Shown one piece after another: positions 6,888 to 9,491 of a DNA stretch of 9,491 nucleotides (its first letter is position 1; the number at the start of each line of letters is the position of its first letter). The stretch is taken from the NCBI GenBank assembly GCA_035543875.1, contig DATKIY010000024.1, positions 1-9,491 of the forward strand, given 5' to 3'. A program made the translations under genes and the position numbers. The stretch is from DATKIY01 sp035543875. GTDB taxonomy: Bacteria > Actinomycetota > Actinomycetes > JAHEKZ01. Below the pieces are notes generated by a model. That model was not told the DNA's origin. It searched no databases and was given only the letters and a program-made list of their open reading frames with translations.

Positions 6888-7583
6888 TCAAAGCGGTTGC
6901 ACGCTCACTGCCTCGCAGTCGGTTAGCCGGTCGTGCTTATCCCGCGTGCCGTCATAGATGACGTAGTCCTTGCCACTGCCGCAGTCGATACGGTCGCGTT
7001 GACCGTCGTTTCGCAGTCTGATGCTGTCGTGTCCGCGACCAAGGTGTACTTGGTCGCGACCTGGTTCGTCGTAGACCTCATCAGCCCCGCCCCGAGCATG
7101 GATCTCGTCGGGGCCGCGGCCAAGGTTGATGTAGTCGTTTCCGTCCCGGCCGTAGGCGATGTCAGCGCCGCCGTAGCCGAACATGCCGTCGCTGGATGCA
7201 TCTGAGCGGCCCCCGTACAGGACGTCGTCGCCCTTGTTGCCGTAGATAGTGTCCTCGCCTGCCTGCCCACGGAGCACGTCGTCTCCACCGTTGCCGCGCA
7301 GCAAGTCGATGGACTGCTTGCCCTTGATGATGTCATCGCCTGCACGCCCTTGAAGATCGTCACCACCGGCACCGCCCACGATCAGGTCGTTGCCTGGCTT
7401 GCCTCGGATGGAGTCGCTACCGGCAAGACCGTGAATGACGTCGTCCTCAGGCGTGCCCCGGAGGAGATCTCTACCCGATGTTCCGGTGATCGCATCAGCC
7501 AGAGCGGGCACCGCGATCGCTAGAGTCATTCCCACGACGCAAACGAGCACGGCGGTGGCGGGTCGAGTGGAACGCGCGCTCAA
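6888..7583 (-). CDS. Secreted RTX-type (hemolysin-type) calcium-binding repeat protein
   Basis: The protein is 231 aa from TTG 7583. A Sec signal peptide (about 1-29, hydrophobic VLVCVVGMTLAIAVP, then ALA before DA) is followed almost entirely by nonapeptide-like repeats of the GGxGxDxxx type. Examples are GGAGGDDLQ, GRAGDDIIK, GNGGDDVLR, GNKGDDVLY and GYGGADIAY. Such repeats fold into a calcium-binding parallel beta-roll. The end (DRIDCGSGKDYVIYDG, then DCEAV) is the cysteine-containing cap often seen in actinobacterial members. No enzymatic domain is present, so the role is probably structural or adhesive in the envelope or matrix. The start is chosen because AGAGGAG sits 5 bp before this TTG and the signal peptide follows directly; a more upstream ATG (7694) would add 37 residues that do not look like a signal sequence. 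The gene converges on the GH26-like gene, and its expression is probably independent of the protease upstream because of the palindrome between them. Confidence 0.85.
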   Translation of the reverse strand: MSARSTRPATAVLVCVVGMTLAIAVPALADAITGTSGRDLLRGTPEDDVIHGLAGSDSIRGKPGNDLIVGGAGGDDLQGRAGDDIIKGKQSIDLLRGNGGDDVLRGQAGEDTIYGNKGDDVLYGGRSDASSDGMFGYGGADIAYGRDGNDYINLGRGPDEIHARGGADEVYDEPGRDQVHLGRGHDSIRLRNDGQRDRIDCGSGKDYVIYDGTRDKHDRLTDCEAVSVQPL

Positions 7584-7588
7584 AGTGT

Positions 7589-7595
7589 CTCCTCT
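7589..7595 (-). promoter_or_regulatory. Ribosome-binding site deciding the TTG start of the RTX gene
   Basis: On the minus strand AGAGGAG ends 5 bp before TTG 7583. It is a near-ideal site immediately before the signal peptide and argues against the longer reading frame that begins at ATG 7694. Confidence 0.6.
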
Positions 7596-7632
7596 GCTTT
7601 CCCCGGCAAGGGACCCGAGCCAGGGATGAGCG

Positions 7633-7659
7633 ACTGTACTACCCAGCGATAGCAAACAA
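7633..7659 (-). promoter_or_regulatory. Weak promoter candidate for the RTX gene
   Basis: On the minus strand TTGTTT (7654-7659) and TACAGT (7633-7638) could act as -35 and -10 elements with a 15-bp spacer, about 50 bp before the TTG start. The spacing is short and the match is imperfect. The support is mainly that the palindrome at 7718-7757 would otherwise cut this gene off from transcription initiated upstream. Confidence 0.22.
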
Positions 7660-7717
7660 GCGCGCTCAAATCCAGATCTCCATGCTCTTGGCACTTGGGG
7701 TGGACGCGCATCTAATA

Positions 7718-7757
7718 GCGGATGGTCGGACAGGTAGCTACCTGTCCGACCATCCGC
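7718..7757. terminator. Perfect 40-bp palindrome (two 20-bp arms, no spacer)
   Basis: The arm 7718-7737 (beginning GCGGATGGTCGG) is the exact reverse complement of 7738-7757, with TAGCTA at the centre. The palindrome begins 30 bp after the protease stop codon on the minus strand and could form a very strong RNA hairpin, so its simplest role is terminating protease transcription before the RTX gene. No T-run follows on either strand. An operator or a short mobile/REP-like repeat are alternatives that need genome-wide comparison. Confidence 0.6.
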
Positions 7758-7760
7758 ACT

Positions 7761-7793
7761 AAGTCAGACCTAGGCTACAAGTCAGACCTAGGC
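7761..7793. repeat. Tandem direct repeat, 15 bp identical, 18-bp period, across the protease stop codon
   Basis: AAGTCAGACCTAGGC occurs at 7761-7775 and again at 7779-7793, separated by TAC. The second copy carries the TAG stop (7788-7790) and last codon of the protease gene on the minus strand; the first lies just outside it. Because the period is a multiple of three, the stop codon is repeated in frame. This looks like a small slippage duplication, or possibly a paired binding site next to the palindrome. Confidence 0.8.
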
Positions 7794-8687
7794 GGTTGGG
7801 TCGACTGCCGCCCAAAGTCCCTGCGGCTGGAGGACAGACTCCATCCACGCCTGCACCTGGTTGGTGTCGACACGGAAGTTGAACTCCGTCCCGGTGCACG
7901 TCGGGTTCAGACCGAACGAGGTCACGGCCACCTGGACGTCGGTGCCGTAGAGCAAGGTCGGACCACCTGAGTCGCCGAAGCAGGTTCCGCCGCCATCACG
8001 CCCGGGGTTGGATGCCAGCTGCACGCTGAAGCCCTTGGCCAGTCCGGTGCCGGTTCCGATGATCCAGGTGTTGGCCATCAGACGGGACCGGTAGGACGTT
8101 ATGAATTGGTCGTGCCCCCGGTCGTAAGTAAGGCCGTAACCAGAGAGCGTCACTCTTGCCGAGGGCCCACTGCCGTATCCATCTAGCGTGTTCGGTACGG
8201 CGAGGTCCGCGTAGGTGTTGATGTTGGGGTAGACGCTCTGGACCGGCTCATTGAGCACAACAAGACCGACGTCGTGAGTGTCCGGGACGGTCAAACCCCG
8301 GTAGTCGAACGAATACATCTGCGTTGCCGTGACGCCGCCTGTAACCGGGTAGCCCGAACTTGCTGGCTCGCCCGTGACTGGGTCGTAGTCCGCACCGGCA
8401 TCTTGCTCAAACCAGATCCGGGCAGAGGGTGCAAGGGTGCCGGTGGCGTCGTCCGCCGTCACGCAGTGGCCGGCAGTCAGAAACACCGTGGGTGATAGCA
8501 GGGTGCCTGAACATCGGTGCAAGAACTCGCCGCTCGCGTCATAGAACGCGATAAGACCTACGTACTCGTGCTCGTTGTCGGGAACATAGTTCCCGGTGAT
8601 TGCGCTCGATGGGGTTGCCACCAGCCCAGTTGTAGCCAGGGCTAGCGCGATCGGCGCCAGGACCCAGCGTGCTACTCGTCCCAACAT
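7788..8687 (-). CDS. Secreted trypsin-like serine protease (S1 family)
   Basis: The protein is 299 aa from ATG 8687. A Sec signal peptide (about 1-29: RVAR, then a hydrophobic stretch, then SSA) is followed by a chymotrypsin-fold domain. The catalytic triad is visible: H74 in LTAGHC, D139 in DVGLVVL and S240 in GDSGGP. Cysteine pairs at 59/75 and around 236 fit the conserved disulfides of the fold. The N-terminus after the signal (AITGNYVPDNEHEYVGLIAF) is short and resembles secreted actinobacterial S1 proteases without a long propeptide. A ribosome-binding site (GAGAGGA) precedes the ATG on the minus strand. No extra C-terminal domain is present. It is likely a general extracellular endopeptidase; the preferred cleavage residue is not clear from sequence alone. 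Adjacent genes are also exported proteins, but no functional link is shown. Confidence 0.92.
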   Translation of the reverse strand: MLGRVARWVLAPIALALATTGLVATPSSAITGNYVPDNEHEYVGLIAFYDASGEFLHRCSGTLLSPTVFLTAGHCVTADDATGTLAPSARIWFEQDAGADYDPVTGEPASSGYPVTGGVTATQMYSFDYRGLTVPDTHDVGLVVLNEPVQSVYPNINTYADLAVPNTLDGYGSGPSARVTLSGYGLTYDRGHDQFITSYRSRLMANTWIIGTGTGLAKGFSVQLASNPGRDGGGTCFGDSGGPTLLYGTDVQVAVTSFGLNPTCTGTEFNFRVDTNQVQAWMESVLQPQGLWAAVDPTA

Positions 8688-8707
8688 GCGGAGGTTCCTC
8701 TCATTGG

Positions 8708-8736
8708 ACGTTGCGTGGACGTCGCGGACAGGTCAA
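8708..8736 (-). promoter_or_regulatory. Promoter candidate for the serine protease gene
   Basis: On the minus strand TTGACC (8731-8736) lies 17 bp from CAACGT (8708-8713), matching a sigma-70-like -35 well and a -10 poorly, about 20 bp before the protease start. The -10 area overlaps a short imperfect direct repeat (GGACGTTGCG/GGACGTCGCG on the plus strand, about 8706-8726). Just upstream, TCAAG (8733-8737)/CTTGA (8751-8755) and AGTCAC (8736-8741)/GTGACT (8756-8761) are inverted repeats that could be operator half-sites. Confidence 0.33.
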
Positions 8737-8761
8737 GTCACCCGATATGTCTTGAGTGACT

Positions 8762-8813
8762 GGAAGGTCGCGCACGAGGGCTCGTACACATCTGCCATCC
8801 GAAGCGACCTTCC
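8762..8813. repeat. Long stem-loop in the divergent intergenic region
   Basis: GGAAGGTCGC (8762-8771) and GCGACCTTCC (8804-8813) are exact reverse complements enclosing 32 bases. That loop contains a second small hairpin, ACGAG-GG-CTCGT (8774-8785). A further hairpin, ACCCCG-ACT-CGGGGT (8825-8839), follows. The region lies between divergently transcribed genes, so it may be regulatory or a structured leader. No coding function is apparent. Confidence 0.5.
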
Positions 8814-9059
8814 TTGGCTCCCCTACCCCGACTCGGGGTCCCCAAACCCCCGTCGCACGTCTGACGCCGCCGATCGAGCCCCTGACAGGCGCAGCATCTA
8901 GAGAAAATCGAACGTATGAGCCGTCAGTCCAGCTACGGTCAAGCGCTCTCGAGTGATCCGCTGTAGCCGGCACATCAAGGCAAACCCTGCTTGGATTCCG
9001 TAGGGGATCGATTCCGCAGGTTCCCGACCGTGGCTACGTTTCGAGGTGACCGGCAAGTT

Positions 9060-9428
9060 ATGGCTGACTTCCTTCAACTCGAGTCGTCGATCCTGTCTGC
9101 CGTCGTCGACAGACGTTGGGACGTTCTGGCCGACCTGCTGGACGATGATTTCGTCATCACCACTGCCGGGTGGCGCGACGAGCCGGCCCCGAAGCAAACC
9201 TGGATCGACGAGGTGTCAGAAGGCCACATATTGCACAAATTCGAGGTTCACTCCGTAGACATCCGTGACCTGGGTGGCGTGGTAGTAGCACTTGTTCTGT
9301 CAAAGCAATGGGCGACCTGGAAGGGTGCTCCCTTTGAGGGAACATTTCGATACACCGACGTGTGGCGCCAAAACACTGACGTCTGGCGGCTCGCGGTTCG
9401 GCACGCCAGTCTTGTTCCGTCGACATAG
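9060..9428 (+). CDS. NTF2/SnoaL-like small protein (DUF4440-type)
   Basis: The protein is 122 aa from ATG 9060. The pattern is typical of DUF4440-type members of the NTF2-like cone fold. A helical N-terminus (LQLESSILSAVVDRRWDVLADLLDDDFVITTAGW) is followed by strands, including the near-terminal pair FRYTDVWRQ and VWRLAVRHASLV. Members of this superfamily bind small molecules or act as isomerases, cyclases or unknown enzymes; no specific active site can be assigned here. The protein has no signal peptide and is probably cytoplasmic. The start at 9060 gives the usual length, with GAGGTG (9043-9048) 11 bp upstream, which is rather far. Upstream in-frame TTG 8991 or GTG 9030 would add an Arg-rich stretch not expected for the family. 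It stands alone in this window, divergent from the protease. Confidence 0.75.
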   Translation: MADFLQLESSILSAVVDRRWDVLADLLDDDFVITTAGWRDEPAPKQTWIDEVSEGHILHKFEVHSVDIRDLGGVVVALVLSKQWATWKGAPFEGTFRYTDVWRQNTDVWRLAVRHASLVPST

Positions 9429-9491
9429 TGTCGGCTGAATGGGCTAGTCCAGACGCCGCCGAAACTAACCCTGGCTCCAGCCCGCAAAAAC

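Larger units (their letters stand above)
8688..9059. other. Divergent intergenic region between protease and NTF2-like gene
   Basis: These 372 bases hold no gene I can support. The left part contains the protease promoter candidate and inverted repeats, and the middle contains the nested stem-loops listed separately. The right part (about 8896-9059) should include the promoter of the NTF2-like gene, but no clear -35/-10 pair is seen. An in-frame TTG at 8991 and GTG at 9030 could extend that gene leftwards. Confidence 0.4.

Noticed and set aside
6933..7205. Open frame on the plus strand opposite the RTX gene
   Set aside because: Its Val/Ala-rich translation is a by-product of the repetitive RTX codons on the other strand and has no ribosome-binding site.
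7584..7694. N-terminal extension of the RTX protein to ATG 7694
   Set aside because: The added residues do not form a signal peptide, while TTG 7583 has an excellent ribosome-binding site and a signal peptide directly after it.
7761..7793. Possible minimal CRISPR
   Set aside because: There are only two copies with a 3-bp gap, far too short for a spacer, and no cas genes are near.

Overview
The window is high-GC DNA (roughly 60% GC by eye). It has short intergenic gaps, several TTG/GTG starts, Gram-positive-style Sec signal peptides and a lipobox. This fits an actinobacterium, and the secreted Excalibur-containing GH26 proteins suggest Nocardioidaceae or a relative; that placement is inferred from protein style, not from a marker gene. 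I see no mobile element, CRISPR array or intact RNA gene.

Layout. (1) 1-517, + strand: the 3' end of a sensor histidine kinase (its ATPase domain). (2) 518-779: an intergenic stretch with an AT-rich patch and inverted repeat that may hold the promoter of the next genes. (3) 780-6722, + strand: a compact four-gene unit consisting of a UDP-glucose 6-dehydrogenase-type enzyme, a membrane-embedded processive family-2 glycosyltransferase resembling hyaluronan synthase/NodC, and two tandem paralogous secreted GH26-like glycoside hydrolases. The last three genes overlap by 8 bp and 4 bp, so they are probably co-transcribed and translationally coupled. (4) 6888-7583, - strand: a secreted RTX-type calcium-binding repeat protein. 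(5) 7788-8687, - strand: a secreted trypsin-like serine protease, separated from the RTX gene by a perfect 40-bp palindrome and an 18-bp tandem repeat. (6) 9060-9428, + strand: a small NTF2/SnoaL-like (DUF4440-type) protein.

How the genes may work together. The central unit reads as a synthase-dependent exopolysaccharide locus. The dehydrogenase would supply a UDP-uronic acid (UDP-glucuronate if the substrate is UDP-glucose). The GT2 would polymerise and export the chain. The two surface or secreted hydrolases would trim, release or remodel it. Each hydrolase has the same build: membrane anchor or signal, coiled coil, Excalibur-like calcium-binding module, then GH26 barrel. The product is not known from sequence, and pairing a hyaluronan-synthase-like GT2 with duplicated GH26 enzymes is the most interesting feature of the window. 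The RTX protein and protease are also extracytoplasmic, but there is no direct evidence that they belong to the same pathway.
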